NCBI GenBank assembly: GCA_008638225.1
Contig: VTPP01000011.1
Span: 1-40,612 of the forward strand
DNA length: 40,612 nt
DNA from: Pelagibacteraceae bacterium
Lineage (GTDB): Bacteria > Pseudomonadota > Alphaproteobacteria > Pelagibacterales > Pelagibacteraceae
Direction: 5' to 3'
Shown: one piece after another, positions 19,166-28,959 of the stretch
Layout: every line of letters starts with the position of its first letter
How positions within the stretch are numbered: position 1 is the first letter of the stretch
Notes under the pieces: generated by a model
Seen by the model: the letters and a program-made list of their open reading frames with translations, nothing else
Told to the model about the DNA's origin: nothing
Databases searched by the model: none
Position numbers and translations under genes: made by a program

Positions 19166-19175
19166 CGAAATTTGC

Positions 19176-20057
19176 ATGAACTCAATTCCTTACGACAAAA
19201 GAACAGGAAAAATATGGTTGGATGGAACTTTAGTCGAATGGCAAGATGCAAAACTGCATGTGCTCACGCATGGACTTCATTATGCAAGTGCGGTGTTTGA
19301 AGGTGAGAGAGTATATGATGGAAAAATATTTAAATTAACCGATCATACGGAAAGATTGGTTTATTCTGCAAGCAGAATGGGTTTTAAAATTCCTTATTCA
19401 GTTAATCAAATAGACAGTTTTTGTAATGAAGTGGTCAAAGTTCAAAAAATTGAAAATGGATATGTTAGGCCAATCGCCTGGAGAGGAAGTGAAATGATGG
19501 CAGTTTCTGCTCAACATAATACCATACATCTTGCAATCGCAGCTTGGGTATGGGGTTCTTACTTTGACCCAAAAATAAAATTAAATGGAATTAAATTAAA
19601 TATATCCAAGTGGAGAAAACCACCCCCAGACTCTATTCCGTGGGACACCAAGGCATCTGGGAATTATATGATCAATACACTTTCAAAACATGATGCAGAA
19701 AAAGATGGATATAACGATTCAATGATGCTTGATTATCAAGGTAATATTGCAGAAGCAACGGGAGCAAACGTTTTTTTTGTAAACAAAGAGCAAACAGAAA
19801 TATACACACCAATAGCAGATAGTTTTTTAAATGGAATTACCAGAAGAACAGTTATTGATATTGCAAAAAGTTTACAAATTAAAGTAGTAGAAAAAAAAAT
19901 AAAACTAGAAGATTTAAAAAATTATAGCGGATGTTTTTTAACTGGTTCAGCTGCAGAAGTTACGCCAGTATCACAAATAGGAGAATATTCTTTTCAAGTT
20001 TTAGATTTGATTGGAAAGCTTTCTGATCAATACCAAGCTTTAGTCAGAAAAAAATAA
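19176..20057 (+). CDS. ilvE: Branched-chain amino acid aminotransferase
   Basis: This class IV PLP enzyme catalyses the last step of Leu, Ile and Val synthesis. It starts with GKIWLDGTLVEWQDAKLHVL and has HYASAVFEGERVYDG, VRPIAWRG and the PLP-lysine segment WDTKASGNYM with Lys159, the same number as E. coli IlvE. EATGANVFFV, NGITRRTVIDIA and FLTGSAAEVTPV follow. The 293-aa length is normal. It stands alone on the plus strand, divergent from the MarR gene and convergent with pgsA with a 4-base gap. Confidence 0.96.
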   Translation: MNSIPYDKRTGKIWLDGTLVEWQDAKLHVLTHGLHYASAVFEGERVYDGKIFKLTDHTERLVYSASRMGFKIPYSVNQIDSFCNEVVKVQKIENGYVRPIAWRGSEMMAVSAQHNTIHLAIAAWVWGSYFDPKIKLNGIKLNISKWRKPPPDSIPWDTKASGNYMINTLSKHDAEKDGYNDSMMLDYQGNIAEATGANVFFVNKEQTEIYTPIADSFLNGITRRTVIDIAKSLQIKVVEKKIKLEDLKNYSGCFLTGSAAEVTPVSQIGEYSFQVLDLIGKLSDQYQALVRKK

Positions 20058-20061
20058 CAAA

Positions 20062-20622
20062 CTAATCAATAGCATGCTCAATACCTTTTTTAAGGTAAGA
20101 ATATCCAGTTACTAAAGTTAAAACTGCAGCAATCCAAAGAAGCGTAATTCCAATTTCAGATCCCAGATTAAATAATACTTGGTCCCCAGAAGGTCCTGTT
20201 AAAAGTATTGAAATTGCAAACATTTGAAAAAAAGTCTTCACTTTTGCCATATTAGAAACTGGAATCTTTAATTTAAATTTTGCAAGATATTCACGTAGGC
20301 CAGATACCAAAATTTCTCTACAAATTATAATGATTGAGGCTATTACTTCTTGACCTTTTATTTGATTATCAGCCACTAAAAGAACAAGCGCTGTAACAAC
20401 TATTATTTTATCAGCTATTGGATCTAATAATTCTCCAAGTTTAGACTGTTGCTTTAAAAGTCTTGCAAAAAATCCATCTAAAAAATCAGTGAAACTAGCT
20501 ATGACAAAAATTGAAAAACCCAACCAATCACCGAGACTACCCGGCAGATAGTAAGCAAACACGAGAACTGGTACCAAAATAAGTCTGCCCATAGTTAGGA
20601 TGTTAGGAATTTTAAAAATCAT
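20062..20622 (-). CDS. pgsA: CDP-diacylglycerol-glycerol-3-phosphate 3-phosphatidyltransferase
   Basis: This enzyme makes phosphatidylglycerol phosphate, the committed step to PG, which is also the donor lipid for Lgt. The CDP-alcohol phosphotransferase motif D-x2-DG-x2-AR-x8-G-x3-D-x3-D is intact in FTDFLDGFFARLL...LGELLDPIADK. Several hydrophobic helices surround it. At 186 aa it is of standard size. Its ATG overlaps the TGA of uvrC by 4 bp; uvrC-pgsA is a familiar bacterial pairing. Confidence 0.96.
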   Translation of the reverse strand: MIFKIPNILTMGRLILVPVLVFAYYLPGSLGDWLGFSIFVIASFTDFLDGFFARLLKQQSKLGELLDPIADKIIVVTALVLLVADNQIKGQEVIASIIIICREILVSGLREYLAKFKLKIPVSNMAKVKTFFQMFAISILLTGPSGDQVLFNLGSEIGITLLWIAAVLTLVTGYSYLKKGIEHAID

Positions 20623-22469
20623 AAAAAGTTTTTGTTTAGATGAAAATAATTATATATTTTTTTTGCAATAAATTCACTTATTCCCTCAACTTTTTTTAAA
20701 TCTTCCAAGCTAGCACCACCAACATCTTTTGCTGATCCAAAATGATTTAGTAATGATTTTTTTCTACTTCTGCCAATGCCCGGTATTTCATCTAGTAATG
20801 ATTTAGTAAAAGACTTTTTTCTTTTTTTTCTGTGGGTGAAAATAGCGAATCTGTGGGCTTCATCTCTTAGCCTTTGTAAAAAAAATAATAATGGACTGTT
20901 TTTTTCTAATTTGATTTCTTTATTATTGTGAATAAAAGTTTCATTTCCTTCGTTTCTATTCTTTCCTTTTGCCATAGCTATAATTTGTAAATGATGAAAG
21001 CCAAGTTCATCTAATTTTTCTCTTACGGTTGAGTATTGTCCTTTACCACCATCTATAAGCAATAAATCTGGGGTATTATCGTTATCATTTTCTTTAATTA
21101 ATTTAGAAAATCTTCTGTTAATGACTTCCTTCATCATTCCATAATCATCTCCAGGCTTTATAAGTGTGTTTTTTATATCAAATTTCCTATACCTATTTTT
21201 CAAAAACCCACCCTCACTAAAACTAATAAAACTTCCGATCGCATTACTACCTTGGGTGTGACTATTATCGTAAACCTCAATTAAGCTTGGAACAAAATTA
21301 AGATTAAAAGATTCAAAAAGCAATTTTAAGAAATCGTTGTTTTTGTCAGTATCAAGTATTTTTCTTTGATGACTTTCTTTGGCATTTTTCATTGCCATAT
21401 TAATTATTGATAGTTCATTTTTTTTTCTAGGAATTTTAAAAGTAATTTTTTTATTATACTTTTGGATAAGTGCATTATTTAAAAGTTCTAAATTCCTTGG
21501 TTTAAAATTTAAAATAATTTCTGTTGGAGGTAGTTTGTTTTCGTAAAACTGAGCCAAAAAAGCTTCCAGTACTTCTGATTCAGTGTCATCAGTTTCGTGC
21601 CTCGGAAAAAAACATTGATTACCCCAATTTTGTTTAGATCTGTAAAAGAAAACTACAATGCATGTAATATTTTCAAGTCTGTAAGAAACTATTACATCCG
21701 CATCTACAAAATTATTTGTATTAATTTGTTGAGAAGATTGAATTTGAGTTAATGATTTAATTCTATCTCGTAAAATTGCTGCTTTTTCAAAATCTAGTTT
21801 TTTACTTGCAATCTCCATTTCATTTGAGAATTTTTTTTGTATAGATCTTGATTTTCCATTTAAAAAATCGATGCATTCTTCCACAGATTTTGCATATTCA
21901 TCTTTGGTTATTTCGTTTGTGCATGGAGCTGAACATCGTTTAATTTGATAAAGTATGCAAGGTCGTTTTCTGTTTTTAAAAGTATGATCATCACAAACCC
22001 TTATTTGAAAAACCTTTTGAAGCATTTTTATAGTCCAGTTTGCAGAACCAATGGAGGCAAAAGGACCAAAGTATAAATCTTTATCATTATGTTTTCCTCT
22101 AAACTTTGTTAGTTGAGGCCAGTTATCACTCAACGTTATTTGTATATATGGAAATGACTTATCGTCTTTTAGTAAGACATTGTATCGAGGTTTGAATTTT
22201 TTGATTAAATTTGCTTCTAATAAAAGAGCCTCAGATTCATTGGTGGTAGTAATTACTTCAACTTCATTAACTGAAGAAATTAGTCTTTGAGTTCTAACTG
22301 TGAGCCCAGAGTTAGAAGTGTAATTCAATAGCCTTTTTGGTAAATTTTTAGCTTTGCCGATATAAATTATTTTATTATTACTATCTAGAAATTTATAAAT
22401 TCCAGGACTGCTTGAGATATGTTTTATTTTAGATTTTATTAATGATTGACCAGAATCTAAACTATTCAT
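20619..22469 (-). CDS. uvrC: Excinuclease ABC subunit C
   Basis: UvrC makes both incisions in nucleotide excision repair. The N-terminal GIY-YIG nuclease domain is SSPGIYKFLDSNNKIIYIGK. A zinc-site-like cysteine cluster CILYQIKRCSAPC follows, then a UVR domain (EMEIASKKLDFEKAAILRDR). The C-terminal RNase H-like nuclease contains VYDNSHTQGSNAIGSF and LLIDGGKGQ, and tandem helix-hairpin-helix motifs (IPGIGRSRKKSLL, VEGISEFIAKKIY) close the protein. The 616-aa length is normal. Its start overlaps the folB stop by one base (TAATG). Confidence 0.98.
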   Translation of the reverse strand: MNSLDSGQSLIKSKIKHISSSPGIYKFLDSNNKIIYIGKAKNLPKRLLNYTSNSGLTVRTQRLISSVNEVEVITTTNESEALLLEANLIKKFKPRYNVLLKDDKSFPYIQITLSDNWPQLTKFRGKHNDKDLYFGPFASIGSANWTIKMLQKVFQIRVCDDHTFKNRKRPCILYQIKRCSAPCTNEITKDEYAKSVEECIDFLNGKSRSIQKKFSNEMEIASKKLDFEKAAILRDRIKSLTQIQSSQQINTNNFVDADVIVSYRLENITCIVVFFYRSKQNWGNQCFFPRHETDDTESEVLEAFLAQFYENKLPPTEIILNFKPRNLELLNNALIQKYNKKITFKIPRKKNELSIINMAMKNAKESHQRKILDTDKNNDFLKLLFESFNLNFVPSLIEVYDNSHTQGSNAIGSFISFSEGGFLKNRYRKFDIKNTLIKPGDDYGMMKEVINRRFSKLIKENDNDNTPDLLLIDGGKGQYSTVREKLDELGFHHLQIIAMAKGKNRNEGNETFIHNNKEIKLEKNSPLLFFLQRLRDEAHRFAIFTHRKKRKKSFTKSLLDEIPGIGRSRKKSLLNHFGSAKDVGGASLEDLKKVEGISEFIAKKIYNYFHLNKNFL

Positions 22470-22882
22470 TAGTTTTTTCTTTTACTAATTTCAAACCCAA
22501 CAGTTCCACCCATTTTTAAAATATCTAATTTTTCTATTTGCAATTCAATAGCTTCAATTTTTTCATTATTAAGAACTTTTTCGGCTATTGTTTCTCCCAA
22601 AACCTCTAAAAAACTTATTTTTTTATCTAAAGTGTCGTTAATTAATTTTATGATATCATCATAGTCTGCGATTGTTTCTAAATCGTTATCAGCAAATGAT
22701 AATTTTGGATTTAATTCCAATTTTATATTAAATTTTAACTTTTGTGGCGTAGTTTTTTCTTCAGGGTAGTAACCAAAAATTTTTTCAATAACAAGATCTT
22801 TGATAAGTATTTTTTTTACAACATCTTTTGTTATTTTTGCTTCAAAGATTTCAATTACGTTATTTTTTGTGATCGGTTTCAT
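22469..22882 (-). CDS. folB: Dihydroneopterin aldolase
   Basis: FolB cleaves dihydroneopterin to 6-hydroxymethyl-dihydropterin in folate synthesis. Family features are KILIKDLVIEKIFGYYPEE near residue 24, the conserved YDDIIKLIND helix, FLEVLGETIAEKVL, and the C-terminal LQIEKLDILKMGGTVGFEI containing the catalytic-type lysine. The 137-aa length includes an N-terminal extension of about 23 residues before the core; an internal start is possible but I saw no better ATG. It follows the FolM-like reductase by one base. Confidence 0.9.
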   Translation of the reverse strand: MKPITKNNVIEIFEAKITKDVVKKILIKDLVIEKIFGYYPEEKTTPQKLKFNIKLELNPKLSFADNDLETIADYDDIIKLINDTLDKKISFLEVLGETIAEKVLNNEKIEAIELQIEKLDILKMGGTVGFEISKRKN

Positions 22883-22883
22883 T

Positions 22884-23636
22884 CTATTCTTTTATATTTA
22901 TTAGATCCGGTGTTTTCCAACCAAGGTTTTGACCGCTGTCTACAGGTATAGTCATTCCCGTAACTGAATGATTATTAATAATAAATTCTATAGCATTACA
23001 GATATCTTCTATTCTTACTTGTTTTTGCAAAATAGTATTTTTAAATTGTTTTTCAAAATGTAATTTAGACTGCCTTTTGTTTTGCATTACAGGCCCCGGT
23101 GCAATGGCATTAACCCTTATACTTGGAGCAAATTTCATAGCAAGTATCGTTGTTAACGTTTGAAGACCTGCTTTACTTAAAGTATATGAAAAAAAGTAAG
23201 GTGTTAATTTAAAAACTCTTTGGTCAATAATATTAATAATATTTGAATTGTTATTTTTTTTTTGTTTTGCAAATTCTGCGCACAAAATAGCCGGTGCTTT
23301 TAAATTGATATCAAAATGCGATTGCCATTTTTGATTATTAAACTTTGTAATATCATCATTTTCAAAAATTGAAGCGCAATTTACTAAACAGTTGATTGTT
23401 CCTATTTTTTTACTTGCTTCTTTAACAATGGATTTTACTTCATTATATTTTGATAGATTGGCCTGAATAATGCAGCATTTAACTCCGATTCTTATAATTT
23501 CTTTTTGAAGCGCGAGCGCTTCCTTTTTAGATTTGTTAAAATGAATCGCAACATTCCAACCTTTTTCAGCAAAAAAAAGTGATATTTCTTTTCCTACTCG
23601 CTGGGCACCACCAGTAATAAGTATGTTTTTATTCAT
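22884..23636 (-). CDS. Pteridine reductase-like SDR (FolM/PTR1 type)
   Basis: The 250-aa short-chain dehydrogenase has the NADP-binding TGGAQRVGKEI near the N-terminus and NCASIFENDD (87-96). Its catalytic residues are Asp138, Tyr151 and Lys155. The Asp-x12-Tyr-x3-Lys arrangement, with Asp in place of the usual SDR serine, is the signature of Leishmania PTR1 and E. coli FolM. PGPVMQ and a C-terminal GMTIPVDSGQNLGW complete the fold. Placement directly before folB supports a role in pterin or dihydrofolate reduction. The exact substrate (dihydromonapterin or dihydrofolate) is inference. Its ATG follows the uvrB stop directly. Confidence 0.87.
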   Translation of the reverse strand: MNKNILITGGAQRVGKEISLFFAEKGWNVAIHFNKSKKEALALQKEIIRIGVKCCIIQANLSKYNEVKSIVKEASKKIGTINCLVNCASIFENDDITKFNNQKWQSHFDINLKAPAILCAEFAKQKKNNNSNIINIIDQRVFKLTPYFFSYTLSKAGLQTLTTILAMKFAPSIRVNAIAPGPVMQNKRQSKLHFEKQFKNTILQKQVRIEDICNAIEFIINNHSVTGMTIPVDSGQNLGWKTPDLINIKE

Positions 23637-25781
23637 TTATCTTTTTTTCTTAACTTTTGTTCCAGCTTTGCCTTGTGTTGATCTTCCAAATAATGAGTTG
23701 TTCGGTCCATATTTTTGTATGCTAGAGTTTATTGCCAAACCTAAGTCTGAATTTTCAAGTTTTTTAATTTCGTCTCTTATTTTGGCTGCTTTTTCAAATT
23801 CTAAATTATCTGCTGCCATTAACATATCTTTTTTCAGAGCTTTTAGATGCTTTTTTAAGTTGTGTCCAATTTCAGCATCTTTACTAATATTTAAATAATC
23901 TTTTTCGTAAATACTTTCTAATATATCCCCAATATCTTTTTTGATGCTTTGGGCGGTTATATTATTTTCTTTATTAAATAAAATTTGTCTATCTCTACGT
24001 CTGTCTGTTTCTTCGATGGCTTTTCTAATACTATTGGTTTCTTTATCTGCGTATAAAATAACTCTTCCCTCAATGTTTCTTGCAGCTCTACCTATTGTTT
24101 GAATCAGGGAAGTTTCTGATCTTAAAAAACCTTCTTTATCCGCATCTAGAATTGCAACTAATGCGCATTCTGGGATATCAAGTCCTTCGCGTAACAAATT
24201 TATACCTACCAAAACGTCAAACACTCCTAATCGTAGGTCTCTTATGATTTCAATTCTTTCTAAAGTGTCGATTTCTGAATGCATATACCTAACTTTAATT
24301 CCATTCTCATCTAAGTATTCAGTGAGATCTTCAGCCATTTTTTTTGTAAGAGTTGTAGCTAACACTCTTTGATTTTTTTTACTCAATATTATGCATTCAG
24401 ACAACAAATCATCCACTTGGTTTTTTGCTGGGCGTATAAAAATATCAGGATCGATTAAACCGGTTGGTCTAATAATTTGTTCCGCAAAAACACCTTTAGT
24501 CTGATCCAGCTCCCACTCAGCTGGCGTAGCTGAAACAAAAACCGTTTGTGGTCTCATCATGTCCCATTCCTCAAATTTCATTGGGCGATTGTCCATACAG
24601 GAAGGAAGTCTGAATCCATATTCGGAAAGTGTTTTTTTTCTAGTATAATCTCCTTTGTACATTGCATTTAATTGCGGAATAGTAACGTGACTTTCGTCGA
24701 CAAATACGATTGCGTTATCTGGCAAATACTCAAAAAGAGTGGGAGGTGGTTCTCCAGGTTTTCTACCCGATAAGAAACGTGAATAGTTTTCAATTCCTGC
24801 ACACGTTCCAGTTGCCTCAATCATTTCTAGGTCAAATCGAGTTCTTTCATTAAGTCTTTGTGCTTCAAGTAGTTTGTTTTCTTTGTAAAATTTTTCTAAT
24901 GTTTGTGTTAATTCTAATTTAATTTCTTTAATAGCCTGCTGAACAGTTGGTCTTGGCGTAATATAATGACTATTTGCATATATCTTAATAATATTTAATT
25001 CTTCTATTTGATCTCCTGTTAAAGGATCAAATTCCTTAATCATAACTAATTTTCCGTCCTCTAAAGAAATTCTCCAAGCTCTATCCTCTAAGTGCGATGG
25101 AAATATTTCTATATTTTCACCCCTGACTCTAAATGTGCCTCTGTGAAAATTTTGATCGTTTCTTTTATATTGCAATTCAACAAGTCCTTTAATAATTTTT
25201 TCTCTTTCGAATAGATTATTTTTTTCAAATGTCATCGTCATTTTAGAATAAGAATCTGGAGACCCCAATCCATAAATACATGATACACTAGCAACAATTA
25301 TTACATCATCTTTTTCAAATAACGATCTTGTAGCCGAGTGTCTCATTCTGTCTATTTGTTCATTGATGGCAGACTCTTTTTCTATGTAAGTATCTGATCT
25401 TGGAACATAAGCTTCTGGAGTGTAGTAATCATAATAGGAAACAAAATATTCAACAGAATTTTCATTGAAAAAACTTTTCATTTCACCGTACAATTGAGCC
25501 GCAAGTGTTTTGTTTGGAGCCAAGATAAGAGCTGGCCGATTTAGTTCTTCAATTAATTTTGCCATAGTAAATGTTTTTCCAGACCCAGTTACTCCCAGCA
25601 AAACTTGATTTTTTTGATTTTTAATTAAACCTTCTTTAAGCTGTTTTATTGCAGATGGTTGATCTCCTGCAGGCTTAAATTCAGTCGTTAGTTTAAATTT
25701 CTTTCCACCCTCTAGTTTCTTACAAAAATTATCTTTTTTGTTTTTTCCTTCTGAGGTATGTACAACTGATAAATTAGACAT
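23637..25781 (-). CDS. uvrB: Excinuclease ABC subunit B
   Basis: UvrB is the damage-verifying helicase-like subunit of excision repair. Walker A is [14 protein letters not shown]. The beta-hairpin region ([20 protein letters not shown]) follows, then Walker B-like [31 protein letters not shown] and the motif VI segment [11 protein letters not shown]-terminal UVR domain ([20 protein letters not shown]) contacts UvrC. The 714-aa protein has a basic N-terminal extension of about 28 residues. Its ATG is only 12 bases from the divergent aminotransferase ATG. It leads an apparent operon with the SDR, folB, uvrC and pgsA. Confidence 0.98.
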   Translation of the reverse strand: MSNLSVVHTSEGKNKKDNFCKKLEGGKKFKLTTEFKPAGDQPSAIKQLKEGLIKNQKNQVLLGVTGSGKTFTMAKLIEELNRPALILAPNKTLAAQLYGEMKSFFNENSVEYFVSYYDYYTPEAYVPRSDTYIEKESAINEQIDRMRHSATRSLFEKDDVIIVASVSCIYGLGSPDSYSKMTMTFEKNNLFEREKIIKGLVELQYKRNDQNFHRGTFRVRGENIEIFPSHLEDRAWRISLEDGKLVMIKEFDPLTGDQIEELNIIKIYANSHYITPRPTVQQAIKEIKLELTQTLEKFYKENKLLEAQRLNERTRFDLEMIEATGTCAGIENYSRFLSGRKPGEPPPTLFEYLPDNAIVFVDESHVTIPQLNAMYKGDYTRKKTLSEYGFRLPSCMDNRPMKFEEWDMMRPQTVFVSATPAEWELDQTKGVFAEQIIRPTGLIDPDIFIRPAKNQVDDLLSECIILSKKNQRVLATTLTKKMAEDLTEYLDENGIKVRYMHSEIDTLERIEIIRDLRLGVFDVLVGINLLREGLDIPECALVAILDADKEGFLRSETSLIQTIGRAARNIEGRVILYADKETNSIRKAIEETDRRRDRQILFNKENNITAQSIKKDIGDILESIYEKDYLNISKDAEIGHNLKKHLKALKKDMLMAADNLEFEKAAKIRDEIKKLENSDLGLAINSSIQKYGPNNSLFGRSTQGKAGTKVKKKR

Positions 25782-25793
25782 TTTTTTATTTTA

Positions 25794-26993
25794 ATGACTA
25801 TACTATCAGCATCTCTATCCAGAATAAAACCATCTCCGACAATGGCAGTTGTTAAAAAGGCAACTGAATTAAAAGCGGCAGGAAAAGACATAATATCATT
25901 GGGCGCTGGAGAGCCAGATTTTGATACCCCAGACAATGTGAAACAGGCAGGAATTGATGCCATCAAAAATGGCCAAACTAAATATACTATTGTTGACGGA
26001 ACTATAGATCTTAAAAGAGCAATTATGGGAAAATTTAAAAGAGAAAACAATCTTACTTATAATGAAAAACAAGTAACGGTAGGAGTTGGTGGAAAGCATG
26101 TTATTTTTAATGCAATTTTAGCAACTATTAATCCTGGTGATGAAGTAATTATTCCAGCTCCTTATTGGGTTTCTTATCCCGACATTGTATTATTAGCAGG
26201 AGGAATTCCAAGGATAATCGAGTGTAATGAAAGCAATGATTTCAAAATTCTACCAGAGCAAATAGAAAAAAATATTACAAAAAACACTAAATGGATTATT
26301 TTAAATTCTCCATCTAACCCAACAGGATCAGTTTATTCAGAACAAGAATTAAGAAGCATAGGTAAAGTTTTGGAAAAATTTCCACAAGTTTTAATTATGT
26401 CAGATGATATTTATGAACATGTGCTTTATGATGATTTTAAATTTTTTACGATTGCTCAAATTCCTGAATTATTTTTAAGAACTTTAACGATTAATGGCTT
26501 AAGTAAATCATATGCTATGACAGGATGGAGAGTCGGCTATGCTGGGGGAGCTGAGGATTTGATACAAGCGATGGGAAAAATTCAATCTCAATCAACGACC
26601 AACACTTCTTCCATTAGTCAAGCAGCTGCAGTTGAGGCTTTAAACGGCGTTCAAGATTTTATTAAGCCAAGATCAGATGCTTTTAAGAAAAGACGAGATT
26701 TTGTTGTGCAAAAACTAAACACTATAAAAGGATTAACTTGTAAAAATCCTCAAGGAGCTTTTTACGTTTTTCCAAATTGTAAAAATTGTATAGGTAAAAA
26801 AGACAAAATGGGAAAGCAAATTTTAAATGATACAGATTTTGTAACTTCTTTATTAGAAAATACGGGAGTGGCAGTCGTTCAGGGATCTGCATTTGGTTCA
26901 GAGGGGTATTTTAGAATTTCTTATGCCACTTCAATGGACAATCTTGTAAAAGCATTGGACAAAATAGGGTCTTATTGTAACGAACTTGTTTAG
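25794..26993 (+). CDS. Class I aspartate aminotransferase (subgroup I-beta type)
   Basis: This PLP aminotransferase carries ISLGAGEPDFDTPDNVK, KYTIVDGT, the PLP-contact GVGGKHVIFNA, LNSPSNPTG, SDDIYEHVLYD and the PLP-lysine segment NGLSKSYAMTGWRVGY with Lys238. A terminal arginine lies in EGYFRISYA. This pattern fits the AspC/PatA group of alphaproteobacteria, which use aspartate and sometimes prephenate. The 399-aa length is normal. Conserved residues begin within ten codons of the ATG, so the start is secure. Its stop abuts the trxB stop with no spacer. Confidence 0.93.
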   Translation: MTILSASLSRIKPSPTMAVVKKATELKAAGKDIISLGAGEPDFDTPDNVKQAGIDAIKNGQTKYTIVDGTIDLKRAIMGKFKRENNLTYNEKQVTVGVGGKHVIFNAILATINPGDEVIIPAPYWVSYPDIVLLAGGIPRIIECNESNDFKILPEQIEKNITKNTKWIILNSPSNPTGSVYSEQELRSIGKVLEKFPQVLIMSDDIYEHVLYDDFKFFTIAQIPELFLRTLTINGLSKSYAMTGWRVGYAGGAEDLIQAMGKIQSQSTTNTSSISQAAAVEALNGVQDFIKPRSDAFKKRRDFVVQKLNTIKGLTCKNPQGAFYVFPNCKNCIGKKDKMGKQILNDTDFVTSLLENTGVAVVQGSAFGSEGYFRISYATSMDNLVKALDKIGSYCNELV

Positions 26994-27944
26994 TTAATCA
27001 TTTTTTGACAAAAACTTCTCAGCCTCTAAAGCAGCCATGCATCCCATGCCAGCAGCCGTAACGGCCTGTCTATAAGTTTTATCTTTTACGTCTCCAGCAG
27101 CAAAAATACCTTCAATATTTGTTTTTGTGGAATCTGCTTTAGTCAAGATATAGCCTTCCTTGTCCATTGTAATTTGGTCTATAAAAATTTTAGTTGCTGG
27201 ATCATGACCAATAGCCACAAAAAGACCATGCGTATCAATTTTTGTTATACTTTTATCTTTTGTATTTTCCAATAATACTCCTGTAACACCTTTTGGATTT
27301 TCAGTGCCCAGCACTTCTTTTATCGCGTTGTTCCAAATAATTTTAATTTTTGGATGAGATAAAATTTTTTGTTGTAATAGCTTTTCCGCTCTTAAAGAAT
27401 CTCTTCTATGGACTAATGTAACTTTAGATGCAAATTTTGTTAAAAATAGCGCTTCCTCAACAGCTGCATTTCCTCCACCAACAACCACTACCTCTTTATC
27501 TTTGTAAAAAAAACCATCACAGGTAGCGCATGCAGAAACTCCAAACCCTCTATATTTTGTTTCTGTTTCGAGATTTAACCATCGGGCTTGTGCTCCAGTA
27601 GTAATAATAACAGAATCTGTTGTGTAAATTTCTCCGCTTTCTCCAATAAGTTCAAATGGGCGATTGTTAAAATTAACTTTCTTAATCATGTCATTTTTAA
27701 ATATAGTCCCAACTGTTTCTGCCTGTTTTCTCATTTCTTCCATTAGCCAAGGACCTTGGATGACATCAGCAAAGCCAGGAAAATTTTCAACATCAGTTGT
27801 AGTTGTTAATTGCCCACCAGGTTGCATCCCAGATATAAGAACCGGATTTAGCATTGCTCTGGCCGCATAAATTGCAGCCGTGTAGCCAGCTGGACCAGAA
27901 CCAATAATTATAACTTTAGAATGCTGCTCTTTTTTTAGACTCAT
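26994..27944 (-). CDS. trxB: Thioredoxin reductase
   Basis: TrxB uses NADPH and FAD to reduce thioredoxin. The FAD-binding motif is IIGSGPAGYTAAIYAARA. The redox-active CATC lies at residues 139-142 inside SACATCDGFFYKDK, followed by the NADPH motif VVVGGGNAAVEEA and VHRRD. The C-terminal FAD motif is GIFAAGDVKDKTYRQAVTAAGMGCMAA. The 316-aa length is standard. It is a single-gene unit between the convergent aminotransferase and the divergent ELM1-family gene. Confidence 0.98.
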   Translation of the reverse strand: MSLKKEQHSKVIIIGSGPAGYTAAIYAARAMLNPVLISGMQPGGQLTTTTDVENFPGFADVIQGPWLMEEMRKQAETVGTIFKNDMIKKVNFNNRPFELIGESGEIYTTDSVIITTGAQARWLNLETETKYRGFGVSACATCDGFFYKDKEVVVVGGGNAAVEEALFLTKFASKVTLVHRRDSLRAEKLLQQKILSHPKIKIIWNNAIKEVLGTENPKGVTGVLLENTKDKSITKIDTHGLFVAIGHDPATKIFIDQITMDKEGYILTKADSTKTNIEGIFAAGDVKDKTYRQAVTAAGMGCMAALEAEKFLSKND

Positions 27945-27991
27945 TTATTAAGTTTATTATCAGTTAAATTAATTTAGGTATATATATCATA

Positions 27992-28954
27992 ATGAAAAAA
28001 ATTGATGCTTGGTTATTAACAGAGGGCGCTCATGGAATGATAAGTCAAGTAGAGGGATTGGCAAAATCTTTAAATGTAAATTATCAACATAAAAAAATTA
28101 GTTATAATAAATTTTGGAGCTTATTTCCTCCAAGGTTCACACCTAAAAATGAATTTGTTTTTAATTGCAATGAAATAATCAATAACAAATCAAACATTCA
28201 AAACCCTACACTTCTTATTTCTTGTGGAAGAAAAAGTGTGATTCCGTCTATTGTTATAAAAAACTATTTTAAGAAAAAAAATAACCAATCAATTTTTAAT
28301 ATTCATATTCAGGATCCTAAAATAGATATTCAAAACTTTAACTTTATTATTGTCCCTGAGCATGATGGTATTAGGGGTGATAATATTATTACTACTAAAG
28401 GCGCTATTCATTACATATCAGGCGAAGAAATCATAATTGCCAGAAAAAATATGCAACCTAAAAATGTACTTGCAGTTATTCTAGGTGGTCCAAACAAATA
28501 TTACTTATTTGGTCTCGATGAGATTAAGAATGTTTTTAATACAATCGAACATTCATTTTTTAATAAAGTAGATCAGGTAAAAATTATCTGCTCAAGAAGA
28601 ACGCCAGAAAATATTATTAATTTTTTAAAAGAAAAATATATTCATAATTCTAAAATTATTATCGATTCATCTTTGCAACGACAAAATTACATAAATGCTT
28701 TAGCGGAAGCAAAAAAAATTATTGTTACTTCAGACTCTATCTCAATGATATCAGAGGCGGCAACCACTGGAACTCCAATATATGTTGCCCAGTTAACACC
28801 TAATAAAAATGATTATCGCTTTAATAAATTTATAGAGTTATTTAAAAGTTTAAATATTATTAAAGATTTAAATGCGTCAGAAGAGTACTGGACTTATGAT
28901 GGGCTATATGAGACTAAAAGAGTAGCTGATATTATAAAAACAAAAATTACATAG
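27992..28954 (+). CDS. ELM1-family (DUF1022) protein
   Basis: The 320-aa protein matches the Mito_fiss_Elm1 family: a WLLTEGAHGMISQVEGLA start, LLISCGRKSVIPSIV, FNIHIQDPKI, FIIVPEHDGIRGDNIITTKGAIH, AVILGGPN and a late TSDSISMISEAATTGTPIYV block. The fold resembles GT-B glycosyltransferases, with the SDSxSMxSEA segment where nucleotide-sugar binding loops usually lie. The plant homologue ELM1 recruits the mitochondrial division machinery. The bacterial function is not established to my knowledge. It is followed after 5 bases by a 2OG-Fe(II) oxygenase gene and is probably co-transcribed with it. Confidence 0.87.
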   Translation: MKKIDAWLLTEGAHGMISQVEGLAKSLNVNYQHKKISYNKFWSLFPPRFTPKNEFVFNCNEIINNKSNIQNPTLLISCGRKSVIPSIVIKNYFKKKNNQSIFNIHIQDPKIDIQNFNFIIVPEHDGIRGDNIITTKGAIHYISGEEIIIARKNMQPKNVLAVILGGPNKYYLFGLDEIKNVFNTIEHSFFNKVDQVKIICSRRTPENIINFLKEKYIHNSKIIIDSSLQRQNYINALAEAKKIIVTSDSISMISEAATTGTPIYVAQLTPNKNDYRFNKFIELFKSLNIIKDLNASEEYWTYDGLYETKRVADIIKTKIT

Positions 28955-28959
28955 TATTA

